Shown here in pieces: positions 45,231 through 55,681 of a stretch of DNA of 64,000 bases. The DNA is taken from NCBI RefSeq assembly GCF_009363695.1, contig NZ_CP045403.1, positions 2,894,001-2,958,000 of the forward strand. The letters are read 5' to 3'. This DNA is from Bacillus sp. THAF10 (GTDB taxonomy: Bacteria > Bacillota > Bacilli > Bacillales > Bacillaceae_I). The notes under the pieces are model-generated. The model saw nothing but the letters and a program-made list of their open reading frames with translations, searched no databases and was not told where the DNA came from. The translations under genes were made by a program, and so were the position numbers. Each line of letters begins with the position of its first letter. The stretch's first letter is position 1.

Positions 45231-47588
45231 CTATTTTAGTTCTACCACCGTTACGCCTATACCGCCTTCAGAGGCTTCTCCATATCGATGATTTTTTACA
45301 GAACGATGATTTTTCAAGTAATTTTGAACGCCGACTCGAAGCGCTCCTGTGCCTTTACCATGAATAATCGACACTCTATGATAGCCTGCAAGAACGGCAT
45401 CATCCAAATATTTCTCTACTCTCATCAAGGCATTTTCGAATCTTTCTCCTCGCAAGTCAAGTTCAAGACTGACATGATAATCCTTGCCTTTAATGGTGGC
45501 TAATGGCTTTGTTTCGACAGGCTTTGGCCTACTAATATAGTGAATGTCTTTGTCCTTCACCTTCATTTTCATGATGCCAATCTGAACTTGCCATTCTTTC
45601 TCGCCTGTTTTCTCCACAAGGTGACCTTTTTGATTTAAGCTAAGCACTTTCACCTCATCACCTGGCTCTAGAGTTTGATTTGCTACTTCTTGCTTTTTGG
45701 TGGAAGCTGATTTTTTGACAGTTGGTACCGCATCTCCCAGACGTTTTTTAGCATCGATTAACTCATGCTCTTTCACATGGGCATGCTGCTCCATTCTCAT
45801 TTTCCGCAGCTCACGAATGACCTGTTCTGCTTCTTGTTTTGCTTGTTCTACAAGTTTTTCTGCTTTCTCTGCTGCTTTTTCCATTAGCTTGTCTCGTTGT
45901 TCATCGAGAGCTTGCATTTGTTGTTCCAGTTCTTCATGAAGCTTTTCAGAGGTTTTTCGAATCTGTTCTGCTTCTTGCCATTCTGCCTCTGCTCTTTTTT
46001 GCGATGCTTCAAGAGAGGCAATCATATTCTCCACTTTATTGCTGTCTTCGCTAACAAACTCTTTTGCACGTTGAATCACATCATTCTCAAGTCCAAGACG
46101 TTTAGAAATTTCAAAAGCATTACTTCTACCAGGAACGCCGATAAGTAGTCGATAGGTCGGACTTAGTGTATCCACATTGAATTCAACACTGGCATTCACG
46201 ACCCCTTCTCGGTTATATCCATACGCTTTTAGCTCTGGATAGTGAGTGGTTGCAATTACACATGCACCACGCTGGTATACTTCATCCAAAATGGAGATGG
46301 CTAGTGCTGCTCCTTCTTGCGGGTCTGTTCCCGCTCCTAGCTCATCAAATAATACAAGGCTGTTATGATCTACTTTTTTCAGAATGTCTACAATGTTTAC
46401 CATGTGGGAGGAAAAAGTACTCAAGCTTTGCTCAATCGACTGCTCATCGCCAATATCTGCATAGACAGCAGAGAATACTCCCACTTCAGAGCCATCCTGG
46501 GCTGGAACTTGCAAGCCTGATTGCGCCATGATTTGCAACAATCCTAGCGTTTTTAAGGTAACTGTTTTTCCTCCTGTGTTTGGACCTGTTATCACGATGG
46601 ATGTATAGTCTTTTCCCAATTCAATCGTATTGGGAACTACTTCGTCACCTGGTATTAACGGGTGTCTCGCTTGAACGAGTCTCACAATTCTCTTATCATT
46701 TATTTTTGGCTTTGTCGCGCGTATGTGTTTGGCATATTTTGCTTTCGCAAACATAAAATCTATTTCTGCAAGAATGCTGACATTTTCCATTAAATCACGT
46801 GCTACTTCTGCTACCTCTGCAGATAGTTCAGCAAGGATACGATCAATCTCAAGCTTTTCTTTTACTTTCGCTTCTTGGAGAACGTTATTTAAATCAACCA
46901 CTTGTTGAGGTTCGATGAATAAGGTGGCACCAGAGGAAGATTGATCATGTACAATTCCACCATATGCTCCGCGGTATTCCTGCTTAACAGGGATAACGTA
47001 GCGTTCATTGCGAATCGTAACAATCGAGTCAGATAGCATTTTTTGCGCGTTGCTAGAGCGGATCATGCTTTCTAGCTTTTCCCGCACTCTAGATTCGGTG
47101 GACCGAAGCTGCTGCCTGATTCCTCTTAATTTTTCACTTGCACCATCCAATACCTCGCCATACTCATCAATGCAATTTTTTATGTTCCGCTCTAACTCTG
47201 GATAGATGACAAGCTGGTCCATGTAATTTTTCAAAATAGGGATATAAAGTTCTTCTTCCAATAATGTTTCCACAAAACGGTCAAGTTTTCGTGCTGCATA
47301 GATGGTACCTGCAATATCAAGGAGCTCTTGTGTATTGAGCGTCCCTCCTATTTCAGCACGTTTTACATGTGCTCTTATGTCGGTGATACCACCTAGAGGC
47401 ACCTCTCCTTTAAGGCGGAGAACGGTTGCTGCTTCATCTGTTTGCTCCTGACTTTTTACAACTTCCATATAGTCAATCGAGGGCATAAGTTGTAAGACTT
47501 TTTCTCGTCCCAGAGAAGAAGCAGAAAATCCAGCCAGCTTATCTTTTACTTTATTAAATTCCAATACCTTTAGTACTCTCGGTTGCAC
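45231..47588 (-). CDS. mutSB: Endonuclease MutS2
   Basis: A 785-aa MutS2. In Bacillus the protein acts on stalled or collided ribosomes and has been linked to suppression of recombination. The ATPase core has Walker [21 protein letters not shown], Walker [18 protein letters not shown] and the signature [15 protein letters not shown] long Glu/Lys/Gln-rich coiled coil spans about 510-620. The C-terminal Smr nuclease domain shows [12 protein letters not shown] and [18 protein letters not shown] start after GGGAG. It follows polX by 21 bases. Confidence 0.97.
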   Translation of the reverse strand: MQPRVLKVLEFNKVKDKLAGFSASSLGREKVLQLMPSIDYMEVVKSQEQTDEAATVLRLKGEVPLGGITDIRAHVKRAEIGGTLNTQELLDIAGTIYAARKLDRFVETLLEEELYIPILKNYMDQLVIYPELERNIKNCIDEYGEVLDGASEKLRGIRQQLRSTESRVREKLESMIRSSNAQKMLSDSIVTIRNERYVIPVKQEYRGAYGGIVHDQSSSGATLFIEPQQVVDLNNVLQEAKVKEKLEIDRILAELSAEVAEVARDLMENVSILAEIDFMFAKAKYAKHIRATKPKINDKRIVRLVQARHPLIPGDEVVPNTIELGKDYTSIVITGPNTGGKTVTLKTLGLLQIMAQSGLQVPAQDGSEVGVFSAVYADIGDEQSIEQSLSTFSSHMVNIVDILKKVDHNSLVLFDELGAGTDPQEGAALAISILDEVYQRGACVIATTHYPELKAYGYNREGVVNASVEFNVDTLSPTYRLLIGVPGRSNAFEISKRLGLENDVIQRAKEFVSEDSNKVENMIASLEASQKRAEAEWQEAEQIRKTSEKLHEELEQQMQALDEQRDKLMEKAAEKAEKLVEQAKQEAEQVIRELRKMRMEQHAHVKEHELIDAKKRLGDAVPTVKKSASTKKQEVANQTLEPGDEVKVLSLNQKGHLVEKTGEKEWQVQIGIMKMKVKDKDIHYISRPKPVETKPLATIKGKDYHVSLELDLRGERFENALMRVEKYLDDAVLAGYHRVSIIHGKGTGALRVGVQNYLKNHRSVKNHRYGEASEGGIGVTVVELK

Positions 47589-47609
47589 GTTACCATAACT
47601 CCCTTCTGT

Positions 47610-49337
47610 CTAGTCTTCCTTATGGTGCCGTGTTAGAAATTTCTTCAATTCTTCTGCGTCCCATGTATTAATAACATTTTCTTTTCGTATCCAACCTTTT
47701 TTTGCAGTAGCCACGCCAACTTCCATATGGTCAAGCATCTCGATGCTGTGAGCGTCTGTATTAATCACCAGTTTCACCCCGGCATCTTGAGCAAGTTTTA
47801 CATAGTCACTTGAAAGATCCAATCGATTTGGATTGGCGTTTAGCTCTAAGGCTGTGTTTGTTTCCTTTGCTAGCGTGATTAACATTTCCATGTCCACGTC
47901 ATAACCTGAACGGCGTCCTATTATGCGGCCTGTTGGATGAGCGATAATGTCAACATGGTAGTTTTCTAAAGCCGTTTTCAATCGTTCCATGATTACTTCC
48001 TGCTTTTGCGAAAAGCTTGAATGAATGGAAGCAATAACAATATCCATCTCTTCCATCAATTCATCATCATAATCGAGGGACCCGTCTGGTAAGATATCCA
48101 TTTCCACTCCTGAGAGAATGGTGATATCATCGTATTTTTCGTTCCATTTTCGTATTTCTTCTTTTTGTTGGCGTAATCTTTCAGGTGTTAAACCATTGGC
48201 CACTCTTAAATATTGCGAGTGGTCTGTAATTGCCATGTATTTATAGCCCTTGGCACGGTTAGCTTCAATCATTTCTTCTATCGTGTTTGCACCATCACTC
48301 CACGTTGAGTGCATATGCAAATCTCCTTTAATATCATGCAATGACACTAAAGGGATTTCTCCATTTTCCAGCACCTCGTCCACTTCCGTGCCATCTTCTC
48401 TTATTTCAGGCGGGATAAAAGGCAAACCAAAATGATGGAAGAATTCTTCCTCAGATCGGAAATAGCTAACTTCACCCGTTTCAATATTTTCCACGCCATA
48501 TTCACTGATTTTCTCTCCACGTTCCTTTGCAAGCTGCCTCATTCGGACGTTATGGTCCTTTGAGCCTGTAAAATGGTGAAGCGTAGTTGGAAAGCTTTGA
48601 GGTTCCACTAAACGAAAATCGACCGATACATCATAGTCATAGCTAAGAACAATGGATACTTTTGTATCTCCATTGCTGATAATTTCAGACACTCTGTCCA
48701 TTTTAGTTAATTGGTCACGCACCTTAGCTGGCTCTTGTGTTGCAATAATAAAATCCAAATCCTTAATTGTTTCTCTATACCTGCGAAGGCTACCAGCTCT
48801 CGAGTACTTCTCCATCCCATCCATAGAGTCTAGAAAAAGTTCTACTTCTTCAGCAATTTGTGTCATAAAGGAGATTGGAAGTCGCTCAGGTCTCTTCCCT
48901 ACTTCCTCAATGGCTGCAAGAATTTTCTCTTCGGTTTTTTTCCCAAAGCCAGCTAATCCCTGCACGCTTCCTGCCTCACAAGCTGCCTTCAACGTACTTA
49001 TATCTATTACGTCTAACTCCTGATAAAGTTTCGCAATTTTTTTGCCACCAAGTCCCGGAAGCTTCAACAACGGAATTAAGCCTTCGGGTACTTCTTTTTG
49101 AAGCTCTTCTAGGACAGAAGATTGACCCGTTTCCAGTATTTCATGAATCACAGCCGCAGTTCCTTTTCCAATTCCACTAATTTTGGTGAAATCATCTATT
49201 TGCGAGATGCTTCTTTCATCGTTTTCCAAAGAAAGTGCTGCTTTTCTGAAGGCGGAAACTTTAAAGGTGTTTTCCCCCTTTAACTCCATATACGTTGCGA
49301 TGGTCTCGAGCCATTTGACGATTTGTTTTTTGTTCAT
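47610..49337 (-). CDS. polX: DNA polymerase/3'-5' exonuclease PolX
   Basis: Family X repair polymerase, 575 aa. It has an N-terminal 8-kDa domain with HhH (KISGIGKGTAAVIHEILETG and LLKLPGLGGKKIAKLYQELD), and a nucleotidyltransferase core with AGSLRRYRETIKDLDFIIAT, holding the catalytic aspartates, and VSVDFRLVE. The C-terminal PHP phosphoesterase is readable as DLHMHSTWSDG, ITDHSQYL, GVEMDIL, IIAHPTGR and NTDAHS. The ATG three codons after an upstream GTG is chosen. Acts in base excision repair by family. Confidence 0.96.
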   Translation of the reverse strand: MNKKQIVKWLETIATYMELKGENTFKVSAFRKAALSLENDERSISQIDDFTKISGIGKGTAAVIHEILETGQSSVLEELQKEVPEGLIPLLKLPGLGGKKIAKLYQELDVIDISTLKAACEAGSVQGLAGFGKKTEEKILAAIEEVGKRPERLPISFMTQIAEEVELFLDSMDGMEKYSRAGSLRRYRETIKDLDFIIATQEPAKVRDQLTKMDRVSEIISNGDTKVSIVLSYDYDVSVDFRLVEPQSFPTTLHHFTGSKDHNVRMRQLAKERGEKISEYGVENIETGEVSYFRSEEEFFHHFGLPFIPPEIREDGTEVDEVLENGEIPLVSLHDIKGDLHMHSTWSDGANTIEEMIEANRAKGYKYMAITDHSQYLRVANGLTPERLRQQKEEIRKWNEKYDDITILSGVEMDILPDGSLDYDDELMEEMDIVIASIHSSFSQKQEVIMERLKTALENYHVDIIAHPTGRIIGRRSGYDVDMEMLITLAKETNTALELNANPNRLDLSSDYVKLAQDAGVKLVINTDAHSIEMLDHMEVGVATAKKGWIRKENVINTWDAEELKKFLTRHHKED

Positions 49338-49421
49338 CTTTTTCACCTGACCTTATATGTAAACTTATCCTATTAGAATCATACAAATAATCTGCATAAA
49401 TGTACAATATGGGGGTAGGAC

Positions 49422-49456
49422 AAAAAAAGGATCACCATTCCAGAAGAATGTGATCC
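49422..49456 (-). terminator. Terminator after cvpA
   Basis: GGATCACATTC and GAATGGTGATCC around a 5-nt loop, followed by T7 on the minus strand. Separates zapA-cvpA from polX-mutSB. Confidence 0.9.
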
Positions 49457-49464
49457 TCAATTCT

Positions 49465-50007
49465 TTATCCTCTTGCCATATAGCCTGTCCATAATTCTCG
49501 TAATCTTTCAGAGAATATCGGCGTGTTTTCTACGATACCTTTGGCCATAGAAGAGTCGCTTATATGTGTTTGGACAATTTCTAACGGTACTAATGCACTG
49601 ATATACAAAAAGACAAACACAATGAGGTATACTTCCACAAAGCCAAGCAATGCCCCTGCCCAACTGTTCATTTGCTTTAAAATTGGTAAATGGGAAAGGA
49701 AATCAAGCATGGAGCCTATAATTTGCGCAGCAATTCTTGTTCCAAAGAACAAAATCGCAAATGCTATTGCTCTGTAGTAGGCTGTATCGAGGCTTATCGT
49801 TTCAAAAAACATGGAGGTCTCTGCATCTCCAAAGCTTGGCATCGGTACCCATAGCTTTAATTTCGGGGCAAGATCTGCATAGAAAAGATAGGCAACAACA
49901 AATGCTGCTATAAACCCAGATAAATGAACAATTTGCATAATGAACCCACGACGGATTCCAACAATTAACCCTAATATAAATAAACCAATGATGATGATGT
50001 CTAGCAT
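49465..50007 (-). CDS. yshB: CvpA family membrane protein (YshB)
   Basis: A 180-aa protein with four hydrophobic segments. It starts LDIIIIGLFILGLIVGIRRG, the conserved CvpA opening, and has YYRAIAFAILFFGTRIAAQI and SWAGALLGFVEVYLIVFVFL. The CvpA family is named for colicin V production and is widespread; the molecular role in Bacillus is not established. It follows zapA by seven bases, a conserved pair. Confidence 0.92.
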   Translation of the reverse strand: MLDIIIIGLFILGLIVGIRRGFIMQIVHLSGFIAAFVVAYLFYADLAPKLKLWVPMPSFGDAETSMFFETISLDTAYYRAIAFAILFFGTRIAAQIIGSMLDFLSHLPILKQMNSWAGALLGFVEVYLIVFVFLYISALVPLEIVQTHISDSSMAKGIVENTPIFSERLRELWTGYMARG

Positions 50008-50014
50008 TCTACAT

Positions 50015-50269
50015 TCAACCCTTTTTGTTTAAATCTCTTTGTAATGTATCGTATTCATCTTTTAATTTGATATAATCATGTACAACATTAACTGCAGTGA
50101 GGACTGCCAGTTTGCTGATGTCCAGATTGGAATTTTTAGAATTGATTTCTCTCATTTTTTCATCGACAATGGAAGCAACAAGTCGAATGTGACTGATACT
50201 TTCTGTACCAACAATTGAGTACTGTTGTCCATATATGTCGACAGTTGTGCGAGTTTTATGCTCTGACAC
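50015..50269 (-). CDS. zapA: Cell division protein ZapA
   Basis: An 84-aa FtsZ-ring stabiliser. The GTG start after GGGGGC yields [20 protein letters not shown]. The rest is the ZapA globular part, then [20 protein letters not shown] and the coiled coil [20 protein letters not shown] longer open frame upstream is not supported by a ribosome site. Divergent from rnhC. Confidence 0.95.
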   Translation of the reverse strand: MSEHKTRTTVDIYGQQYSIVGTESISHIRLVASIVDEKMREINSKNSNLDISKLAVLTAVNVVHDYIKLKDEYDTLQRDLNKKG

Positions 50270-50377
50270 GCGGATGCCCCCATTTCCTAAAATCCTAATC
50301 TTAATAATACCATGAAACGTGATAAAGTGGAAAAGAAACATGGAAAATTGTAAAATTTTGTAGTAGGAGTGAATGTT

Positions 50378-51334
50378 TTGTCAAATCAGGTCCTTGAGGT
50401 TTCTAGTGATATTTTAAACAAAATGAAAAGCTTTTATGAAGAGGGTATGGTAGATAAATTGCCTCCAGGGGCTGTTTTTTCTGCAAAATCGATGCAATGC
50501 ACGATTACGGCTTATAAGTCTGGAAAAGTCTTATTTCAAGGAAAGGGAGCCGAACAAGAAGCAGAGATTTGGAAAAGCTTCGGTGGAAGCACCCCACCTT
50601 CAGCTTCTAAAAAAGCGGCGGTTGTCACTTCTTCTGGAAACAAGAAAGCATCCTCATTGCCAGATGGCTTTGCCCATTTATCGGTCATTGGATCTGATGA
50701 AGTCGGTACTGGTGATTATTTTGGTCCAATCACGGTTTGCGCGGCATATGTGAAGAAAGAACAGATGGGACGATTAAAGGAGCTTGGTGTTCAGGACTCC
50801 AAAGCGTTAACAGATGAAAAGATTATCCGAATTGCAAAAGCCATCCTTCCACATGTTCCATACAGCTTGCTTGTTTTGCATAATGAAAAATATAATGAGC
50901 TACAACAAAGTGGAATGTCACAAGGAAAGATAAAGGCACTTTTACATAACAAAGCACTGCAGCATGTTTTGGATAAAATTGGACCGGAAAAGCCTGATGC
51001 GATCTTAATTGATCAATTCGCAGAATCGGGAATTTATTATCGCCATATCGCACAACAAAAAAAGATTGTGCGTGAGAATGTGTATTTTCATACAAAAGCA
51101 GAGGGACTACATCTATCAGTAGCAGCAGCATCCATCATTGCAAGGTATTCCTTCTTAAAGGAAATGGACAAGCTTGGAGAAATTGCCGGCATAGTGATTC
51201 CAAAAGGGGCAGGTCCTAAAGTGGATCAAGTAGCAGCCAAATTAATCAAGACACATGGCGAGTCCTTTTTAAATCAGGTAGCAAAAGTACACTTTGCCAA
51301 TACACAAAAGGCTAAAAAACTCGTAATGTCGTAA
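50378..51334 (+). CDS. rnhC: Ribonuclease HIII
   Basis: Removes RNA from RNA-DNA hybrids. The N-terminal TBP-like substrate domain (about 1-90) has [19 protein letters not shown]. The catalytic domain starts at [20 protein letters not shown], with the metal-binding acidic residues, and includes [23 protein letters not shown] and [20 protein letters not shown] is preferred as start (318 aa) because GGAG is correctly spaced for it rather than for the GTG three codons upstream. Confidence 0.95.
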   Translation: MSNQVLEVSSDILNKMKSFYEEGMVDKLPPGAVFSAKSMQCTITAYKSGKVLFQGKGAEQEAEIWKSFGGSTPPSASKKAAVVTSSGNKKASSLPDGFAHLSVIGSDEVGTGDYFGPITVCAAYVKKEQMGRLKELGVQDSKALTDEKIIRIAKAILPHVPYSLLVLHNEKYNELQQSGMSQGKIKALLHNKALQHVLDKIGPEKPDAILIDQFAESGIYYRHIAQQKKIVRENVYFHTKAEGLHLSVAAASIIARYSFLKEMDKLGEIAGIVIPKGAGPKVDQVAAKLIKTHGESFLNQVAKVHFANTQKAKKLVMS

Positions 51335-51374
51335 GGAAACAGAAAAACTTTCGTAAAACAGCCATGGCTTATGC

Positions 51375-51536
51375 TATAATTCGTTTATACACATTAGGAA
51401 AAAGCCAAAGTGTTGGCGCACTTTGACTTTAACAGTATAAGTTCCGCAGAAGCACGGCTACTGTGGAGTCGAACGTACTAGTAACTCACCCGACTGCCTA
51501 ACAGCGAATTAGAAGTCACGGGTGGGTTATTTTTTT
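51375..51536 (+). ncRNA. Convergent structured RNA, candidate type I antitoxin
   Basis: An extended -10, TGCTATAAT (51372-51380), would start a transcript near 51387. The sequence folds into three hairpins. AAAGTG/CACTTT has an AGCC/GACT extension (51403-51428). A nested stem, AGTA..GTTCCGCAG with CTGTGG..GAAC.TACT, spans 51434-51479. A strong terminator, AACTCACCCGACT with AGTC-A-CGGGTGGGTT and T7, spans 51483-51536. There is no ORF. The RNA is complementary to the last codons and the whole 3' tail of the minus-strand peptide gene, the arrangement of RatA/txpA and SR4/bsrG. The RNA start is estimated, not measured. Confidence 0.72.
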
Positions 51537-51622
51537 GTCATTTCCTTTATTAACACAATTACCAAATTTACAAACGCAAAGAGGAAGAGTCCTGTTGTCA
51601 GAAAAAGCTGCATATCACCCAT
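51527..51622 (-). CDS. 31-residue hydrophobic peptide, candidate type I toxin
   Basis: The frame starts with ATG after GGGGGTGA and encodes MGDMQLFLTTGLFLFAFVN, then more hydrophobic residues, and ends in the basic tail KEMTKK. It has one predicted membrane helix with a lysine-rich C-terminus, like TxpA, BsrE, BsrG and the many annotated holin-like toxins of Bacillus. An extended -10 promoter lies upstream. Its transcript would end at AGTCAAAGTG...CACTTTGGCT plus T5 (51399-51428), which is inside the opposing RNA. The assignment is by architecture; toxicity is not known. Confidence 0.7.
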   Translation of the reverse strand: MGDMQLFLTTGLFLFAFVNLVIVLIKEMTKK

Positions 51623-51695
51623 ACGGTCACCCCCGTTCTCCACAGGGATTCACCGCACCACCCGTTCCTTTTATACTGTCCACTTCATTATACCA
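51623..51695 (-). promoter_or_regulatory. Promoter and leader of the candidate toxin gene
   Basis: TGGTATAAT on the minus strand (51687-51695) is an extended -10. The roughly 60-nt leader contains CGGT..TCCC pairing with GGGGG..ACCG around TGTGGAGAAC. This would bury the ribosome binding site GGGGGTGA in a hairpin directly before the ATG, a usual feature of type I toxin mRNAs. Confidence 0.6.
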
Positions 51696-51779
51696 TTTCC
51701 GCACAAAAACAGAACACTTGTTCGTATAAATCCTTCCATTTTCCTATTTTTTCTTTTAACATTAGCTCTGTTAAACGAC

Positions 51780-51909
51780 GGTGTTGATTTCCGCAAATGG
51801 CTCCGCGTCCTGCGGGGCGGTGCTGGAGCCTCCTCGGCTTCGCCTGTGGGGTCGCAAGTCTTTCGCTTCATTCCCGCGGGAGTCTCCGCCTTTGCTACAA
51901 TCAACAGCT
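51780..51909 (+). repeat. Dispersed palindromic repeat, copy 6
   Basis: Begins GGTGTTGATTTCCGCAAATG and ends GCTACAATCAACAGC, with CCTGCGGGGCGGTGC, GGAGCCTCCTCGGCTTCGCC and CCCGCGGGAGTCTCCGCC. One of the best-preserved copies together with copies 2 and 7. It lies between the toxin-like locus and the pheT terminator. Confidence 0.9.
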
Positions 51910-51952
51910 AGAAACTACTCATTATCAACATTCTTTAACGCAGCCTTAACAT

Positions 51953-51987
51953 AAAAAAACAGGATTCCCAGTTTCGGAATCCTGTTT
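51953..51987 (-). terminator. Terminator of pheST
   Basis: AACAGGATTCC and GGAATCCTGTT hairpin followed by T7 on the minus strand. Confidence 0.9.
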
Positions 51988-51995
51988 AGTGTCAG

Positions 51996-54410
51996 TTAGC
52001 TTCTTAATACAGCTGCGAATTTTTCTTCGACTGCTTTTAGGACTTTGTTGTGAACCTTTGTTACTTCTTCGTCTGTTAAGGTATGCTCTGGGTGATAGTA
52101 ACGAAGGGCAAAAGCAACGGATTTTTTGGAAGTGTCGATTTTGTCTCCTTCATATACGTCAAATACCTGAACTTCCTTAAGTAGCGAGCCACCTGTTGCT
52201 TTAATGACTGCTTGTAATTCTCCGGCAGCTACACTGCGATCTACGACAAGTGCAATGTCACGGCTGATGGATGGGAAGCGTGGAATTGCTTCGTATTGAA
52301 TTTCGCCCACACTTTCTCCAAGTAGAGCGGTTAAGGAAAGCTCGAAAACGTATGTTTCCGGCAGGTCCAGTTCATTTAATTTCTCTGGGTGAAGCTGGCC
52401 GATGAAACCAACGCTCTCTCCGTTCAGCAAAATCTCGGCTGTACGACCTGGATGTAAGCCGTCTTTTTCGGAACGAGTGTAAGAAATAGCATCACTCACA
52501 CCTAGCATCGAGAACATTCCTTCCAAAATTCCTTTCGCCACAAAGAAGTCGACTGTTTTCTTCTCACCTTGCCATGGTTGTTGTTGCCATACACCTGTTA
52601 AGGCACCAGCGAGACGTTCTTTTTCTTCCGGCAGTACAGCATCGTCTTTTCCAATGAAAACAGAACCAATTTCATATACAGCATTCGCTTGCAAGGAACG
52701 AGCGATATTGTGTTGAAGTGCTTCTAAAAGATGTGGTACAAGGCTTAACCGCAAGGTACTTCTTTCTTCACTCATCGGCATTGCAAGGCGAATCGCTTTA
52801 CCATCCTCAAGGGCAAATTGCTTCGCACGCTCTTCACTTGTCAACGAGTACGTAATGTTTTGAATCAACCCTGCCCCCTCAAGGTAACGGCGAACTTTAC
52901 GGCGCATTGCTTGATACGGTGTTAATACCCCAGGAGTTGCTGCACTTACTGGTAAGGTTGTTGGAATGTTGTCGTATCCGAACAAACGCGCTACTTCCTC
53001 TACAAGATCCTCTTCAATCGTGATATCTCCACGACGAGTTGGTACTGTTACTGTAAAGCGACCATTGTCTTCTGACACATCAAATTTCAGCTTCGTGAAA
53101 ATCTCTTTTACTTCCTCAGCAGTGATAGAAGTCCCAAGTACGCTATTAATTTTTTCAACAGTAGTAGTAACTACCGCAGCTTCTACTTTCAAGGTATTCA
53201 CTTCTACAGAACCGCTTACCACTTCACCACCAGCATATTCTTCCATAAGAGCAACCGCTCTTTCTGCTGCTTCACGTGTCCGATTAGGATCGATGCCCTT
53301 TTCATAGCGTGCACTTGCTTCACTACGAAGACCATGGTCTTTCGAAGCCTTTCTAACAGTCACGCCATTGAAGTATGCAGACTCAAGCAGGATGGTTGTT
53401 GTGTCAGATTGAACCTCTGAATTTGCTCCCCCCATTACACCAGCTAGTGCCACAGGTTCCTCTCCATTTGTTATAACTAGGTGATCTTCTGTTAACGTGC
53501 GTTCTGCATCATCGAGCGTTGTAATCTTTTCATCCTTACGAGCACGACGAACAAGGATTTCCTTGCTGCCAAGACGATCATAATCAAACGCATGTAATGG
53601 CTGACCATATTCTAATAAAATGTAATTCGTAATGTCGACCACGTTATTATGAGGGCGAATTCCCGCTGCCATCAAACGAGCTTGCATCCATAGCGGAGAG
53701 GGACCAATTTTTACGTTTTTCACTACTTTAGCAACATATAAGGAATTATCTTCAGGAGCATCTACATTTACAGAAATATAATCAGAAGCATTCTCATTGT
53801 TTGCAACATAGTCAGTAGATGGCCATTTTACGTCACGACCAAGGATTGCTCCCACTTCATACGCCACACCTAGCATGCTCAATGCATCCGAACGGTTTGG
53901 GGTAAGTCCAAGCTCTAATACTTTGTCATTACGGTTTAAGTATTCTAATGCATCTGTCCCAACTTCGACATCACTTGGGAACACGAAAATCCCCTCAGAG
54001 AATTCTTTGGCTACAAGCTTTGAACCAATCCCCAATTCTTGCAAGGAACAAATCATTCCGTTGGATTCTTCTCCGCGAAGCTTTGCACGCTTTATTTTAA
54101 AATTACCAGGAAGAACTGCTCCAACTGTAGCAACTGCTACTTTCTGGCCTTTGTCTACATTTTTCGCTCCACAGACAATTTGCACAGTCTCGCCGTTCCC
54201 TAGGTTCACCTGACACTTGTTCAATTTATCCGCATTTGGATGCTGTTCTTTTTCTAAAACGTGACCAACGACAACACCTTGAATACCGTCGTTCAACACT
54301 TCCACGCCTTCCACTTCAATCCCACTTCTTGTAATCTTCTCTGCCAGGTCCTCAGCAGAAATATCATCTATATTTACGTAATCTTTTAACCAATTATAAG
54401 ATACTAACAT
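51996..54410 (-). CDS. pheT: Phenylalanyl-tRNA synthetase beta subunit
   Basis: 804 aa. It has an N-terminal OB-fold tRNA-binding domain ([20 protein letters not shown]), the B3/B4 editing domain ([20 protein letters not shown] and [14 protein letters not shown]), the B5 domain and the catalytic-like domain ([20 protein letters not shown]). The C-terminal ferredoxin-like anticodon-binding domain begins at [20 protein letters not shown]. Forms the alpha2-beta2 enzyme with PheS, encoded 16 bases upstream. Controlled by the T-box in front of pheS. Confidence 0.98.
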   Translation of the reverse strand: MLVSYNWLKDYVNIDDISAEDLAEKITRSGIEVEGVEVLNDGIQGVVVGHVLEKEQHPNADKLNKCQVNLGNGETVQIVCGAKNVDKGQKVAVATVGAVLPGNFKIKRAKLRGEESNGMICSLQELGIGSKLVAKEFSEGIFVFPSDVEVGTDALEYLNRNDKVLELGLTPNRSDALSMLGVAYEVGAILGRDVKWPSTDYVANNENASDYISVNVDAPEDNSLYVAKVVKNVKIGPSPLWMQARLMAAGIRPHNNVVDITNYILLEYGQPLHAFDYDRLGSKEILVRRARKDEKITTLDDAERTLTEDHLVITNGEEPVALAGVMGGANSEVQSDTTTILLESAYFNGVTVRKASKDHGLRSEASARYEKGIDPNRTREAAERAVALMEEYAGGEVVSGSVEVNTLKVEAAVVTTTVEKINSVLGTSITAEEVKEIFTKLKFDVSEDNGRFTVTVPTRRGDITIEEDLVEEVARLFGYDNIPTTLPVSAATPGVLTPYQAMRRKVRRYLEGAGLIQNITYSLTSEERAKQFALEDGKAIRLAMPMSEERSTLRLSLVPHLLEALQHNIARSLQANAVYEIGSVFIGKDDAVLPEEKERLAGALTGVWQQQPWQGEKKTVDFFVAKGILEGMFSMLGVSDAISYTRSEKDGLHPGRTAEILLNGESVGFIGQLHPEKLNELDLPETYVFELSLTALLGESVGEIQYEAIPRFPSISRDIALVVDRSVAAGELQAVIKATGGSLLKEVQVFDVYEGDKIDTSKKSVAFALRYYHPEHTLTDEEVTKVHNKVLKAVEEKFAAVLRS

Positions 54411-54425
54411 GTTTTTCCCCTCCTC

Positions 54426-55460
54426 TTAAACTCGATTGAATTGCTTCACGAAACGTTGATCGTTTGTGTAGAAATGGCGAATATCGTCAATGCCGTATCG
54501 AAGCATCGCAATACGCTCAGGTCCCATTCCAAAAGCAAAGCCTTGATATTTTTTCGAATCATAACCAGACATTTCAAGCACGCGTGGATGCACCATGCCA
54601 GCACCTAAAATTTCAATCCAGCCAGTTCCTTTACACATGCTGCAGCCTTTTCCTCCACATTTTGCACATGTTACGTCAATTTCAACTGAAGGCTCTGTGA
54701 AAGGGAAAAAGCTAGGACGCAGACGAATTTCACGATCTTCCCCGAACATCTTTTTCGCAAATGTTTCAAGCGTTCCCTTCAGGTCGCTCATGCTGATATT
54801 TTCGTCAATAACAAGTCCCTCAATTTGTGTGAACTGGTGAGAGTGGGTCGCATCGTCATCGTCACGGCGATACACCTTACCAGGACAGATAATTTTTATT
54901 GGTCCTTTTTCTTTATTCGCTTCCATTGTTCTTGCTTGAACAGGGGAAGTTTGCGTTCTTAAAAGGACCTCTTCTGTAATGTAAAAAGAATCCTGCATGT
55001 CGCGAGCGGGGTGATCCTTTGGCAGGTTCAGTGCTTCGAAGTTGTAGTAGTCCGTTTCCACTTCGGGTCCCTCTGTAATGGTGTAGCCCATTCCTAGGAA
55101 CAGATCCTCAATTTCTTCGATTACTTTTGTAAGCGGGTGAGGATTTCCTGTTGGAGCGGGACGGCCAGGTAACGTGACATCGATTGTTTCCGATGCAAGC
55201 TTCTTCGCTACTTCCGCTTTTTCAAGCTCAGCTTGTTTCGCTTCAATTTTCTCGGCAACATTGCCACGAACGACGTTTGCAAGTGCTCCCATTTTCGGGC
55301 GCTCTTCTGCTGAAAGCTTCCCCATTCCTTTTAAAATCTCTGTGATGGGACCTTTTTTCCCAAGGTACGCCACTCGAACTTCATTAAGTGCCTTTAAGTC
55401 TTGTGCTTGTTCTACCTGCTCAATGGCAAGCGTTTCAAGTTCCTTTAATCTTTCTTCCAT
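54426..55460 (-). CDS. pheS: Phenylalanyl-tRNA synthetase alpha subunit
   Basis: Catalytic subunit, 344 aa. The N-terminal coiled coil is followed by class II motif 2 ([20 protein letters not shown]) and motif 3 ([20 protein letters not shown]). A four-cysteine knuckle [17 protein letters not shown] lies between them, as is usual for this branch. The ATG after GGGAGG is used; the frame extends 18 codons further upstream without support. Confidence 0.97.
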   Translation of the reverse strand: MEERLKELETLAIEQVEQAQDLKALNEVRVAYLGKKGPITEILKGMGKLSAEERPKMGALANVVRGNVAEKIEAKQAELEKAEVAKKLASETIDVTLPGRPAPTGNPHPLTKVIEEIEDLFLGMGYTITEGPEVETDYYNFEALNLPKDHPARDMQDSFYITEEVLLRTQTSPVQARTMEANKEKGPIKIICPGKVYRRDDDDATHSHQFTQIEGLVIDENISMSDLKGTLETFAKKMFGEDREIRLRPSFFPFTEPSVEIDVTCAKCGGKGCSMCKGTGWIEILGAGMVHPRVLEMSGYDSKKYQGFAFGMGPERIAMLRYGIDDIRHFYTNDQRFVKQFNRV

Positions 55461-55490
55461 GTTGATTCCTCCCTTGATTTTTTTTACAAA

Positions 55491-55561
55491 GCTCTTTTCT
55501 AAAAAATGTTCCAATTACCCAAGAAAAAGTCGGTATTAGGACTTTTTCTAATCATAAGAGC
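55491..55561 (+). repeat. Short hairpin repeat, second copy (first at about 34.95-35.02 kb)
   Basis: GCTCTTTTCTAAAA, then after 17 bases the perfect hairpin AGAAAAAGTC-N8-GACTTTTTCT and TAAT. The same order, spacing and arms occur in reverse orientation at 34951-35015. Here it lies in the transcribed leader of pheS, between the T-box terminator and the start codon. A terminal GCTCTT/AAGAGC pair may bound it. Confidence 0.65.
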
Positions 55562-55681
55562 AATGGATGTTGTCACATCTTTAAATCTCCCTCCACGAAA
55601 AGAACACGACAGCAACTTGGATTACGGAGATTTCAACTGTACCGAGAGCAATGAAGTTTGCGAAAACAGGTTTTACAAATA

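Noticed and set aside
51387..51536. 6S RNA as an identity for the structured RNA after rnhC
   Set aside because: The 5' and 3' ends do not pair to make a long closing stem with a central bubble. The convergent peptide gene explains the arrangement better.
51671..51904. A 77-codon minus-strand open frame (KAETPAGMKRKTCDPTGEAE...)
   Set aside because: Most of it is the translated palindromic repeat copy 6. Similar GC-rich spurious peptides arise from other copies of the repeat, and no ribosome site precedes it.
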